The notes beneath the pieces were generated by a model, which worked only from the letters and a program-made list of their open reading frames with translations, searched no databases and was not told the origin of the DNA. 64,000 nt of DNA from Paenibacillus silvestris (GTDB lineage Bacteria; Bacillota; Bacilli; Paenibacillales; NBRC-103111). The stretch is taken from assembly GCF_009882985.1 (NCBI RefSeq), contig NZ_WTUZ01000010.1:919856-983855 (forward strand), in the 5' to 3' direction. Position numbers and translations under genes: made by a program. The first letter of the stretch is position 1; each line of letters starts with the position of its first letter. Of this stretch, positions 1 to 7,484 are shown in pieces.

Positions 1-683
1 GTGAAAATATCCGTGCTTGGTTCATTGTTCATGACCATCGTATTCATAAATTGCCCAGGGCCAATATCCGCACCCGCGAAGGCAATCGGAATGATGCCGT
101 TCTTTTTCAACGTTTCGCATAAAGCTAGAAAGCCTTCCCAGTCCTTGGGCGGAGTCAGATTAAACTTTTGGAACAGTTTGACATTATAAATCGGATCGTT
201 GTAAACCAGCTGGTAAGGCACAGCCACTTGTTTACCGTCTTTTTTGCCCACTTGAATAAGGGTATCATTATAATTGCTTAGAAACTTTTCCGAGGATAAA
301 TCCGAGAAAATACCTGCTTTGGATAACGCTTCGAACTGCGCGCCAGGGAAGGATGTAAAAACATCACCTACAGAACCATCTGCCAGCTTGGCTTGGGCTG
401 TGGATTGGTACTGTTCCGAGGGCATCGTTTGCATTTCGACCTTAATGGTCGGATTCTCAGCTTGGAATTTGGCAATAATGCCGTTCAAGGAGTTCACATC
501 TTCTCCACGCCAATGCAGGAAGCTAATGGTAACAGGTTTGCCTGAAGCAGCGGTGGCGCTAGCCCCAGTTGATGCTCCTGGTGTCGATGCAGTGTCCGTA
601 GCTGATCCGCAAGCTGCCGTAAGAATGGATAACAGTGTAACCGTTGCTACGAGGAACCCGCTCTTTTTTTTATATTTTTTCAT
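1..683 (-). CDS. sugar-type ABC transporter substrate-binding lipoprotein (3' end cut by window edge)
   Basis: The N-terminal 227 codons of an extracellular solute-binding protein of family 1 are visible; the C-terminus lies beyond base 1. The start ATG at 683 follows AGGAGGTCTTTCC. A basic n-region and hydrophobic stretch end in the lipobox LTAAC (Cys25), so the protein should be anchored outside the membrane. After an Ala/Ser/Thr-rich linker comes ISFLHWRGEDVNSLNGII, then DVFTSFPGAQFEALSKAGI, the usual pattern of sugar-binding proteins that feed MalFG-type permeases. It lies 44 bp after the SsuD-like gene on the same strand, so the two are probably co-transcribed. The substrate cannot be read from sequence; the neighbour raises the possibility of a sulfonated sugar. 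Confidence 0.9.
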   Translation of the reverse strand, partial: MKKYKKKSGFLVATVTLLSILTAACGSATDTASTPGASTGASATAASGKPVTISFLHWRGEDVNSLNGIIAKFQAENPTIKVEMQTMPSEQYQSTAQAKLADGSVGDVFTSFPGAQFEALSKAGIFSDLSSEKFLSNYNDTLIQVGKKDGKQVAVPYQLVYNDPIYNVKLFQKFNLTPPKDWEGFLALCETLKKNGIIPIAFAGADIGPGQFMNTMVMNNEPSTDIF

Positions 684-727
684 GGAAAGACCTCCTGATT
701 GTTTGTTCATGAAAGCTGATGCTTCAT

Positions 728-1921
728 TTACACGTTGGATGCTACTTCGGCTTCTGCCAGCTTTAACTGCCATTTTTCCCGGAATAAAGGAAGTGCGGCT
801 TGACCGAATGTCTCGGCCTCCTCCAGATGAGGGTAACCAGACAGGATGAACGACGAGATACCGAGTTCGGCATATTCAATCAAACGATCCGCGACCTGGT
901 CGGCTGTACCTACAATGAGGATGGCACCGCCGGAGCGAACCAGCGATAAACCGGTCCACAAATTGGGTCCTACAACGAATTGTTGGTCCTTCGAAAGCTC
1001 TCTTAAATCGTTCTGCCGCTGCTGATTCGTAGCATCTGTTTTGGCAAACGCCGCTTGCGCTTTCTCTATGGCTTCCGGCGATACCTTGGAGATACTCTCC
1101 CAAGCTGCTGCCCAAGCCTCTTCTTCCGTATCACGAACGAGCACCTGTGCTCTTAATCCATAACGAAGAGGACGATCGACACCTGTTTCTGCCTTATACT
1201 CGGCCCGAACGGTTTCTATCTCATTGATCTGCTCACGGATCCAATCATGCGGCTCTCCCCACATGAGATAGGTGTCAGCAGTCTCAACCGCCAATCGCTT
1301 CGCAACCGGAGAACTTCCTCCTAGGTAAAAAGGTGGATGAGGCTTTTGAATCGTTAAAGGGGACGAAACGGGACGATTGAATTGATAGTACTTGCCTTGA
1401 TAAAGTTTGTTCTCTTTAACCGCTTCACCCTTCGATGTATCCGCAAACTCGGAAGCCGCGAGGACTTCTGTTTGCGTCCAAGCCTGCTGCATAACCTCTA
1501 CATACTCTTTAGCACGCTCGTATCTTTCATCATGGGCATGCGCTAATGGATCTCCTAGTTCCTCCAAATCCTGCACGGACGATCCGGTTACAACGTTAAT
1601 CATGGCCCGTCCTCCGGAAAGCAAATCCAATGCGGCTCCCATACGTGCTGCCAGAACAGGGGCAACAAGTCCAGGACGTACCGCAACTAACGGGCGCAAT
1701 GTAGTCGTATGACTCATCACGGCAGAGCCCACAACCCAAGCGTCCAAGCAAGCGCCGCCGGTTGGGATCAGGACAAATTCAAATCCAGATCGCTCTGCCG
1801 TTTGCGCAACATCGATTAAATAATCTAACGTAGCTTCTCGCTCCGGGGCTACTCCAACGTACTTGCCATCACCTGATGTCGGCAAAAACCAACCAAATTC
1901 AATCTCTTTATGAAGTGTCAT
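728..1921 (-). CDS. ssuD: FMNH2-dependent alkanesulfonate monooxygenase family (SsuD-like, LLM class)
   Basis: A 397-residue luciferase-like flavin monooxygenase. It follows E. coli SsuD, as remembered, along its length: WFLPTSGDGKYVG at the start, VLIPTGGACLDAWV, VAVRPGLVAPVLAARM, INVVTGSS, FYLGGSSPVAKRLA, YLMWGEPHDW, SPNLWTG-like VGPNLWTGLSLVRSGGA, and the C-terminal FILSGYPHLEEAE. SsuD releases sulfite from alkanesulfonates using O2 and FMNH2 supplied by a separate reductase; no reductase is visible here. Homologues also act on sulfoquinovose (SmoC). The start ATG at 1921 has AGGAGAGCCTGAG upstream. The neighbour is a sugar-type binding protein rather than the SsuA type, which makes the exact substrate uncertain. 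Confidence 0.9.
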   Translation of the reverse strand: MTLHKEIEFGWFLPTSGDGKYVGVAPEREATLDYLIDVAQTAERSGFEFVLIPTGGACLDAWVVGSAVMSHTTTLRPLVAVRPGLVAPVLAARMGAALDLLSGGRAMINVVTGSSVQDLEELGDPLAHAHDERYERAKEYVEVMQQAWTQTEVLAASEFADTSKGEAVKENKLYQGKYYQFNRPVSSPLTIQKPHPPFYLGGSSPVAKRLAVETADTYLMWGEPHDWIREQINEIETVRAEYKAETGVDRPLRYGLRAQVLVRDTEEEAWAAAWESISKVSPEAIEKAQAAFAKTDATNQQRQNDLRELSKDQQFVVGPNLWTGLSLVRSGGAILIVGTADQVADRLIEYAELGISSFILSGYPHLEEAETFGQAALPLFREKWQLKLAEAEVASNV

Positions 1922-1985
1922 CTCAGGCTCTCCTGTCGACTTGATGTTATTTGATATGTTGCTATTTCCAGTTGTCTGGTCAATA

Positions 1986-2004
1986 TCCTACAAAAAAGGT
2001 AGGA
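1986..2004. promoter_or_regulatory. dyad operator candidate upstream of ssuD-like gene
   Basis: TCCTAC-N7-GTAGGA is a perfect 6-bp inverted repeat in the 248-bp divergent region between the monooxygenase and the AraC gene. On the minus strand a TTGACC hexamer starts just downstream, with an AT-rich AACATA about 17 nt further. The dyad therefore overlaps the upstream edge of a plausible promoter. A sulfur-responsive repressor or the neighbouring AraC protein could bind it; which one is inference. Confidence 0.4.
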
Positions 2005-2169
2005 ATAGAATGTATTAGTATCATAACAACGAACTACGGCATGGGTCAATGTCATTTCGCGTTATTTTTAACTTGTCAATTTGTGGGTTTTGATCTTATT
2101 ATGGAGTTGGGGATCTGCTTCCTTCATGAATATAAGGTATGTTGGGCATGTGAAAAAGAGGTGTAGTCG

Positions 2170-3042
2170 ATGAGGAAAAACATGCGTGAAGATCATCATG
2201 AATATCTGGAAATTTATTATTTTACACCTTCTGAATTTGAAAAAGCCGGCAATGTCTGGCCGATTCGTATTGGTCATAATATCGCAAAATCAAATTATCA
2301 TATCGGTCCTAGGACAACGCCCTATTATTATTTAATCTTCGTTTTGGATGGCCAAGGAACGTTTGTTCAGAACAATCAAACCTTTTCACTTGGCAAAGGA
2401 GATATATTTTGCTTATTTCCGCAGGTGACGCATGAATATGTGACGGTCGCGAGCAATCCGCTGCGGAAAATCTTCGTGGCTTTTGACGGGAAACAGTCGC
2501 TTCATCTGTTGGAACGCATAGGGCTGAGCCCCCACTCGCCTCATCTCTCAAGCGCAGGCACAGAGCAAGCCACCAGTCTGATGTGGAATTTCATAAGCGC
2601 AGTCAGCGAAGGTGAACGTCCGGCAACGGATTTAACGAGGCTTAATCATCTTTATCAAGTTTTCGATTCCTTGTCCGGCATGCACCGCCCCGCCGCTAAT
2701 CATGAAAACCGCGCGCTTAGCTGGCTGCAAATGGGCCTTTCCTATATGCAAATCCATTACGCCGAGGGAATCACTGTACAGCGAGTATCAGAGCATGTTG
2801 GCGTGGAAAGAACTCATTTCACCAAACAATTCGGACAAACCTACGGGGTTACACCGATGCAGTACCTTCAAAGCTTGAAAATGAATGAAGCCAAACTTCT
2901 ATTGGAGCAAACGGCCTATACCCTTTCAGAAATTGCGAATTCCGTTGGTTATCCTGATTTATTTAGCTTTTCTAAAGCGTTCAAGAAGCATATTGGGATG
3001 CCCCCAACCGTCTATAGGCAGCAAAATAGAAGCAATTCATGA
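2170..3042 (+). CDS. AraC family transcriptional regulator with cupin sensor domain
   Basis: A 290-residue protein. The N-terminal 150 residues resemble an AraC-type cupin ligand domain (YYLIFVLDGQGTF, LGKGDIFCLFPQVTHEY). The C-terminal 100 residues hold the two helix-turn-helix motifs (TVQRVSEHVGVERTHFTKQF and LSEIANSVGYPDLFSFSKAF) and the closing GMPPTVYRQQ. The ATG at 2170 follows GAGGTGTAGTCG. It is divergent from the SsuD-like/binding-protein pair and probably regulates it, as is usual for such pairs; this is inference. No membrane segment is present, so a cytoplasmic ligand is expected. Confidence 0.88.
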   Translation: MRKNMREDHHEYLEIYYFTPSEFEKAGNVWPIRIGHNIAKSNYHIGPRTTPYYYLIFVLDGQGTFVQNNQTFSLGKGDIFCLFPQVTHEYVTVASNPLRKIFVAFDGKQSLHLLERIGLSPHSPHLSSAGTEQATSLMWNFISAVSEGERPATDLTRLNHLYQVFDSLSGMHRPAANHENRALSWLQMGLSYMQIHYAEGITVQRVSEHVGVERTHFTKQFGQTYGVTPMQYLQSLKMNEAKLLLEQTAYTLSEIANSVGYPDLFSFSKAFKKHIGMPPTVYRQQNRSNS

Positions 3043-3154
3043 TATTTACATGAAATAAGCCAAGATTTGACAATATCTATCATTTTACACCTCTACCAAA
3101 AATCCGCGTTTGATGATAGTTTAAGATATACATCAAAGCGAGGGAGAGATCAGA

Positions 3155-3349
3155 ATGAGAACCATTTATGAGAATTACCGAGGCTTTAAGATTAGTAAAG
3201 AAGAGAGCACTTATAATGCTATCTCTTCAGACCATGTTATTTTTAGCCGCTGGCAGTTGAGCCAGGTCCTGGATACGGTCGATCAATATGTGGATATTAC
3301 TGATCCCAACACATCAACGAATAGCGAGTTTGGTTTTCCGCAAAACTAA
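3155..3349 (+). CDS. small hypothetical protein (64 aa)
   Basis: An open frame with a good ribosome binding site (GAGGGAGAGATCAG before ATG) that ends 24 bp before a strong intrinsic terminator. This start signal plus terminator is the main reason to believe it is expressed. The protein is hydrophilic (MRTIYENYRGFKISKEEST at the N-terminus) with no signal peptide, membrane segment or motif I recognise. It stands alone between the AraC gene and the convergent yesM-like gene. Function unknown. Confidence 0.6.
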   Translation: MRTIYENYRGFKISKEESTYNAISSDHVIFSRWQLSQVLDTVDQYVDITDPNTSTNSEFGFPQN

Positions 3350-3372
3350 ACTTAAACATAGCCTCACACCTA

Positions 3373-3410
3373 AGAACCCAGCGGTATCTGGATACCGCTG
3401 GGTTCTTTTT
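3373..3410 (+). terminator. intrinsic terminator after the 64-aa gene
   Basis: AGAACCCAGCGGTATC, a 2-nt loop TG, and the perfect complement GATACCGCTGGGTTCT, followed by TTTT. The 16-bp stem and T-run make a textbook rho-independent terminator. Confidence 0.92.
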
Positions 3411-3462
3411 GTGGTGAATTTCAGGTCATCTAGCGATAACTTTCGCTACATCTTTTCTCAGA

Positions 3463-3639
3463 GGAACTGGAGGCCTCTATTCTAGAGGAATTCGAGCTAT
3501 GTCCTCCCGGAGCGGAACTACAGCTCCTTATTTCTCCTCCTTGGCACGTTTTCCACATGAAATTGGCCTAATAAAGGAACGCAGTTCCCATCATAGTCGG
3601 AAAGCCTGCCTTTTCTGGGAAATAGCAGCCTGTAGTTCC
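3463..3639. repeat. intergenic four-unit repeat ladder, family 1 copy A
   Basis: Four 19-nt units of the form GGAACT-N9-TATT lie at 3463-3481 (+), 3514-3532 (+), 3570-3588 (-) and 3621-3639 (-). Start-to-start spacings are 51, 56 and 51 nt. The same layout recurs at 25502-25677. The locus fills most of the gene-free stretch 3350-3700 between convergent genes. No open frame here looks real. Confidence 0.75.
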
Positions 3640-3700
3640 CTCGACGCAAAGTGGTTGGAGATTGCACGGTTGGACGATTGCATCACCTGCAACCCAAGAC

Positions 3701-5485
3701 TCACGCCGGAGGCTGCTTCCATTCGTTCTCATCAAGGATCGCCGGAATCTCAATCCAGGCGCGCACGCCTTGATCTTCTCTACGGCTGTAATGCAAGCCG
3801 TAGCTGCTGCCAAAATGCAGCTGTATCCGCTTCTGAACATTAATAATGCCGAACCCGCGATTGTTTTCTTTGCCTTTTAGAATAGCATTTAGCATCTCGA
3901 TATCCGCCTGCCGGTAACCGTTATCCTCTACGCTGATAAGAATGAGACCCTTGCGCACTCGCACACTGATCCACAACTCCCCGTCTTGACTCATATGTTT
4001 AATGCCATGCAGAATGGCATTCTCAATGATTGGCTGCAGGATGACCTTCGGCACGAGGTACTTTTTGGCCTCCTCCTCAATGTCCCAATGCACCTGGAAA
4101 GCGTACTCGTAGCGGAATAATTGCAAGCGGACGTAAGCCTCCGCGTGATTCATTTCCTCCATAACTGGAATCAGCAGCTTTCCTTTGCTCAGCCCGATCC
4201 GCATGATAAGCGATAAATCCTTAATCATTTCGGCTGACTCCGTAGCACCTTCCATAAAAGTATGCCAATAGACAGACTCCAACGTGTTATACAGAAGATG
4301 CGGATTAATTTGCGTATGAAGAATCGAGAGTTCGATCTCCTTATGCTTTAATTCCAGCTCGTATTGATCATAAATCGTCTGATTCAAACGGTCGGTCATC
4401 CGAATGAAATGGTTGCTGAGCAGCACGATCTCATTTTTACTCTCCGAATGCATGGAAATCGCCAGCGGTCTGCCTGGATGATACGAATTGGTAATTCGAG
4501 CGAGCCTCGAAATCGGCTTCAAGATGGATTGAATAAAATACATGCTCGCCAAAAATAAAATGAAAAAATAAATAAACATAATCCAATCCACGAGGCGCTG
4601 CACACTGATATGATCGATAATAATGGATTGAACGGGCACCCTCATGAGCAGTTTCGTGTTTGTAGCCTCACTTGTATGGAGCACATGCATATACTCCACA
4701 CCAGCTTCCTTCAGCTTATAAACACCCTCTACTTTATCTGCTGCAGCAGCCACACTGGAGCCGATTTGGAATTTCTCCGTGTTGCTTGCGAGCACTGTGT
4801 TTTCTTGGTCAAGCAGCATGACTTGGCCATCCGCATACTTATCAAACGGCGAGAAATCCTGCTGCAAAGGCGACTCAATACCTGACACAAGCAAGTAACC
4901 GATGACAGTCTCGCCATTATAGATACTGTTGAGCTGCCGCAAATAAGCAACGGTTTTCACGTTATTCGGATTATAGCCGAACTTGTCAATAACGCGAAGA
5001 ACCCCTTTTCCCTTCGCTTGACTGACCGATTTGTACCAAGAGAGCGCATTCAAATCCGTTGCATAAAAGATCCCGTTGTTCAAAATATCCGAATTCGGCA
5101 CGAACGAATATTGCTTATCCGTGTCCGAAAAGAACATGGAATAGCGAATCGCATTCGTTGAATAATTGCTCAAATATTTATCAAGCGTCTTGAAGATCTC
5201 AAACCGCTCATATTCCGATGAGGATGGAATGCTTGCGAGCTGTTGAATCTCCTGGGAAATCATAATTTTCTCCGTCTTTTCCTCAAAATCGCTGCTTTCC
5301 CTATCCAGCGTCAAGTGGCTTCCCCGCACTAATTGCAGCAGGGCATTGCCCACTTGTTCTTCTGTAATGGACTCCAGCTTTTTGGCGACAACCAGATCCA
5401 AGACCAATATCGGGATGACGACGAATAAGATGAGCAGGACGATCAGCTTTTTCATCAGATTCATATTACGCAGCATTGTTCGCAT
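3701..5485 (-). CDS. YesM-type sensor histidine kinase
   Basis: A 594-residue membrane kinase. It has a transmembrane helix at about residues 12-32, an extracytoplasmic domain of about 270 residues, a second helix near 305-325 and a HAMP-like linker. A His_kinase (PF06580) domain follows with QINPHLLYNTLESVYWH carrying the phospho-acceptor His near residue 395, then QPIIENAILHGIKH (N box) and GFGIINVQKRIQLHFG (G box). The ATG at 5485 was chosen because AAAGGAAAGGGAATCAGT precedes it; the frame is open to a GTG at 5548 with a poorer site. It is the last gene of the leftward sugar-transport cluster and should pair with the YesN-like regulator at its head. Confidence 0.9.
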   Translation of the reverse strand: MRTMLRNMNLMKKLIVLLILFVVIPILVLDLVVAKKLESITEEQVGNALLQLVRGSHLTLDRESSDFEEKTEKIMISQEIQQLASIPSSSEYERFEIFKTLDKYLSNYSTNAIRYSMFFSDTDKQYSFVPNSDILNNGIFYATDLNALSWYKSVSQAKGKGVLRVIDKFGYNPNNVKTVAYLRQLNSIYNGETVIGYLLVSGIESPLQQDFSPFDKYADGQVMLLDQENTVLASNTEKFQIGSSVAAAADKVEGVYKLKEAGVEYMHVLHTSEATNTKLLMRVPVQSIIIDHISVQRLVDWIMFIYFFILFLASMYFIQSILKPISRLARITNSYHPGRPLAISMHSESKNEIVLLSNHFIRMTDRLNQTIYDQYELELKHKEIELSILHTQINPHLLYNTLESVYWHTFMEGATESAEMIKDLSLIMRIGLSKGKLLIPVMEEMNHAEAYVRLQLFRYEYAFQVHWDIEEEAKKYLVPKVILQPIIENAILHGIKHMSQDGELWISVRVRKGLILISVEDNGYRQADIEMLNAILKGKENNRGFGIINVQKRIQLHFGSSYGLHYSRREDQGVRAWIEIPAILDENEWKQPPA

Positions 5486-5591
5486 ACTGATTCCCTTTCC
5501 TTTCCAGCTATTCATCAGGGTCATTCGCCCGATATCCCTTGCTTTCACCTAGTTTCGCGATCGCGGAGACTTTCTCCTTTAAGCAAAAGAA

Positions 5592-5622
5592 AACGCCACC
5601 AGAAATCGTTCTGATGGACGTT
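5592..5622 (-). terminator. terminator-like hairpin between permease and yesM-like gene
   Basis: On the minus strand AACGTCCATCAGAA, a CGA loop and TTTCTGGTGGCGTT form a stem with a few wobble pairs, followed by TTCTTTTGCTT. It lies after the permease stop and before the kinase gene. It could partly terminate the operon so that the kinase is made at a lower level than the transporter. Confidence 0.55.
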
Positions 5623-5628
5623 ATTCGC

Positions 5629-6510
5629 TTATCCTTTTACACTGGAAACCGAAATGCCGCGAATGATAAATTTTTGAAAAACGAGGAAAAACACCACCGG
5701 CGGCAGCATCGCCATCGTCAATACCGCAAAGCGAACACTCCACGGGATAACCGATGTCGAGTATACGACATATAGATAAATCCCAGTAGCGAGTGGATAC
5801 ATCCCTCTCTCCGTCATCACGAGACTAGGCCAGTAGAAATCGTTCCACGTTGCCGAAAAGGATAGCATCAACAGCGTACCGATAATCGGTGTAGAAAGCG
5901 GAACAGCAATCCGGATGAAAGAGCTGAATTCGCTTGCGCCATCTATCCTCGCAGCTTCGAGAATCTCTTTGTGAATGCCGTCAAAGAAGTTTTTGAGCAG
6001 CAGCATGAAATACGCGTTAGCCGCTGCCGGCAGCCAGAAAGCCCAGTAGGTATTCAACATACCGAGGCTTTTCAGATTGAGCAAGTTAGGTACAACGTAC
6101 GTGGCCGGCGGAATGAGGAGCGTAGAAAAGAAAAACAGCGTTACCCATCGTTTAAAAGGAACTTTTAAATGAGACAGTGCATACGCCGCTAATCCGATCA
6201 ACAGCAGGGAAACAATGACGTTGCCGACATAGATGATCACGGTATTTTTGAGGAATGTCAGCAGAGGCAGATCAAATCCGGTGAAAGCGTCCTTATAGTT
6301 CGTCCAGACCCAACTCTTCGGGAGGAAGGTTGGAGGGAAAGCGAAAAATTCCTCCCGCGTTTTCAATGAACCAAAAAACGTGTTGAAAAACGGGTACAAC
6401 ATCGTTACACCCATCACAAGCAGCAGCACCACCATGAGGGCGTAGCCCGTGCGTACCGTGCCTTTTTTCATATCAAATCTAGAAATAATGCCGCGTTCTT
6501 CTGGCTTCAT
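5629..6510 (-). CDS. carbohydrate ABC transporter permease (MalG/LacG family)
   Basis: A 293-residue inner-membrane permease with six predicted helices. The EAA loop reads ILEAARIDGASEFSSFIRIAVPLSTP and the C-terminus is FIIRGISVSSVKG, both typical of the MalG half of CUT1 sugar importers. The ATG overlaps the stop of the preceding permease by 4 bp (ATGA), so the two are translationally coupled. It works with the MalF-type permease and the binding lipoprotein upstream. No ATPase is encoded in the cluster; an MsmX-type shared ATPase encoded elsewhere is likely. Confidence 0.92.
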   Translation of the reverse strand: MKPEERGIISRFDMKKGTVRTGYALMVVLLLVMGVTMLYPFFNTFFGSLKTREEFFAFPPTFLPKSWVWTNYKDAFTGFDLPLLTFLKNTVIIYVGNVIVSLLLIGLAAYALSHLKVPFKRWVTLFFFSTLLIPPATYVVPNLLNLKSLGMLNTYWAFWLPAAANAYFMLLLKNFFDGIHKEILEAARIDGASEFSSFIRIAVPLSTPIIGTLLMLSFSATWNDFYWPSLVMTERGMYPLATGIYLYVVYSTSVIPWSVRFAVLTMAMLPPVVFFLVFQKFIIRGISVSSVKG

Positions 6511-7427
6511 GCCTTCTCACCTCTACGCTGCAGCAGATTGTATAATACGGACAACAGGATTAAGACAAAAAACATGAAGCTGCCCATCGCGCTTGCTTTG
6601 CCAAAATCAAGATCACGGAATGCCGTATGATTAAGCCATAGCAGGTACGTTAATGTAGCATTGTTCGGCCCGCCATCGGTCATGGATAACTGCGCCTGGA
6701 AGCCCTGCGACGTTGTAATCACCTGCAGAAGCAGCAGAAGCAGCATCAAAGTGCGGATACTTGGCAATGTGATGTAGCGAATTCGCTGCCACACGCTGGC
6801 CCCGTCGATCTCCGCCGCTTCATAAATGTCCCTTGGGATTCCTACGATAGCAGCGATATAGATGAGCGTAGCCGCCCCAAAGCTTTGCCACGTTTCAAGC
6901 AATACAATGGAACCCATGGCGAGCTTAGGGCTGAAGAATTGCAGCTGAGGGATACCTAATGTTTGTAAAAAGGAGTTGATCGGACCTACTGCATCATAGA
7001 ACCACTGCCACATGCCGTATAGGACGATAGCGGGAATCGCACTTGGCAGGTATCCAATAATGCGCGCTCCCCCTTGGAACCACTTCAATTCCGAAACAGC
7101 GATAGCAATTAGCGGAGGAACCCAGAAGCCAATCAAGATACCAAGCGCCATATAAAACAAGGTATTTTTGACAGATATCAGCAATAGCTCATCCTGAAAA
7201 ATACTTAGATAATTTGCAAGGCCAATAAAATGATTGCCGTCCACAAAATCAATCGTGTAGAAGCTATAGAAAATACCTTTGATAATCGGGACCCACAAGA
7301 AAATAATAAATAGCACAATTTCCGGGATGATGAAGAGCGTTCCCCACAAATACCAATTGATCTTCCTCTTGATCGTGCTTGCTGCTGCGACAGGCTGTAC
7401 ACTTAACTCTGCATCCATCTCCAACAC
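6507..7427 (-). CDS. carbohydrate ABC transporter permease (MalF/UgpA family)
   Basis: A 306-residue permease with a longer cytoplasmic N-terminus and six helices. The conserved loop IYEAAEIDGASVWQRIRYITLPSI matches the CUT1 consensus. It forms the heterodimeric channel with the following MalG-type permease. It lies 57 bp after the binding-protein gene; that gap holds a hairpin that could stabilise the binding-protein message. Confidence 0.92.
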   Translation of the reverse strand: MLEMDAELSVQPVAAASTIKRKINWYLWGTLFIIPEIVLFIIFLWVPIIKGIFYSFYTIDFVDGNHFIGLANYLSIFQDELLLISVKNTLFYMALGILIGFWVPPLIAIAVSELKWFQGGARIIGYLPSAIPAIVLYGMWQWFYDAVGPINSFLQTLGIPQLQFFSPKLAMGSIVLLETWQSFGAATLIYIAAIVGIPRDIYEAAEIDGASVWQRIRYITLPSIRTLMLLLLLLQVITTSQGFQAQLSMTDGGPNNATLTYLLWLNHTAFRDLDFGKASAMGSFMFFVLILLSVLYNLLQRRGEKA

Positions 7428-7438
7428 TCCTTATGAAA

Positions 7439-7472
7439 TCGGACCTAAACCGCAAAGGCAGCTTAGATCCGA
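7439..7472 (-). other. intercistronic hairpin downstream of binding-protein gene
   Basis: TCGGACCTAA and TTAGATCCGA can pair (9 of 10 bp) around a 14-nt loop in the gap between the binding-protein gene and the first permease. There is no T-run on the minus strand, so it looks like a message-stabilising or processing hairpin rather than a terminator. Such hairpins often explain the excess of binding protein over permease. Confidence 0.45.
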
Positions 7473-7484
7473 CTGTTCCGGTCG

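Noticed and set aside
274..849. A 191-codon + strand frame across the binding-protein and SsuD-like genes
   Set aside because: It runs antisense through two real genes and their intergenic gap and has no protein-like pattern.
1951..2166. A 71-codon + strand frame before the AraC gene
   Set aside because: No start signal. It covers the promoter region and the dyad, and its composition is not protein-like.
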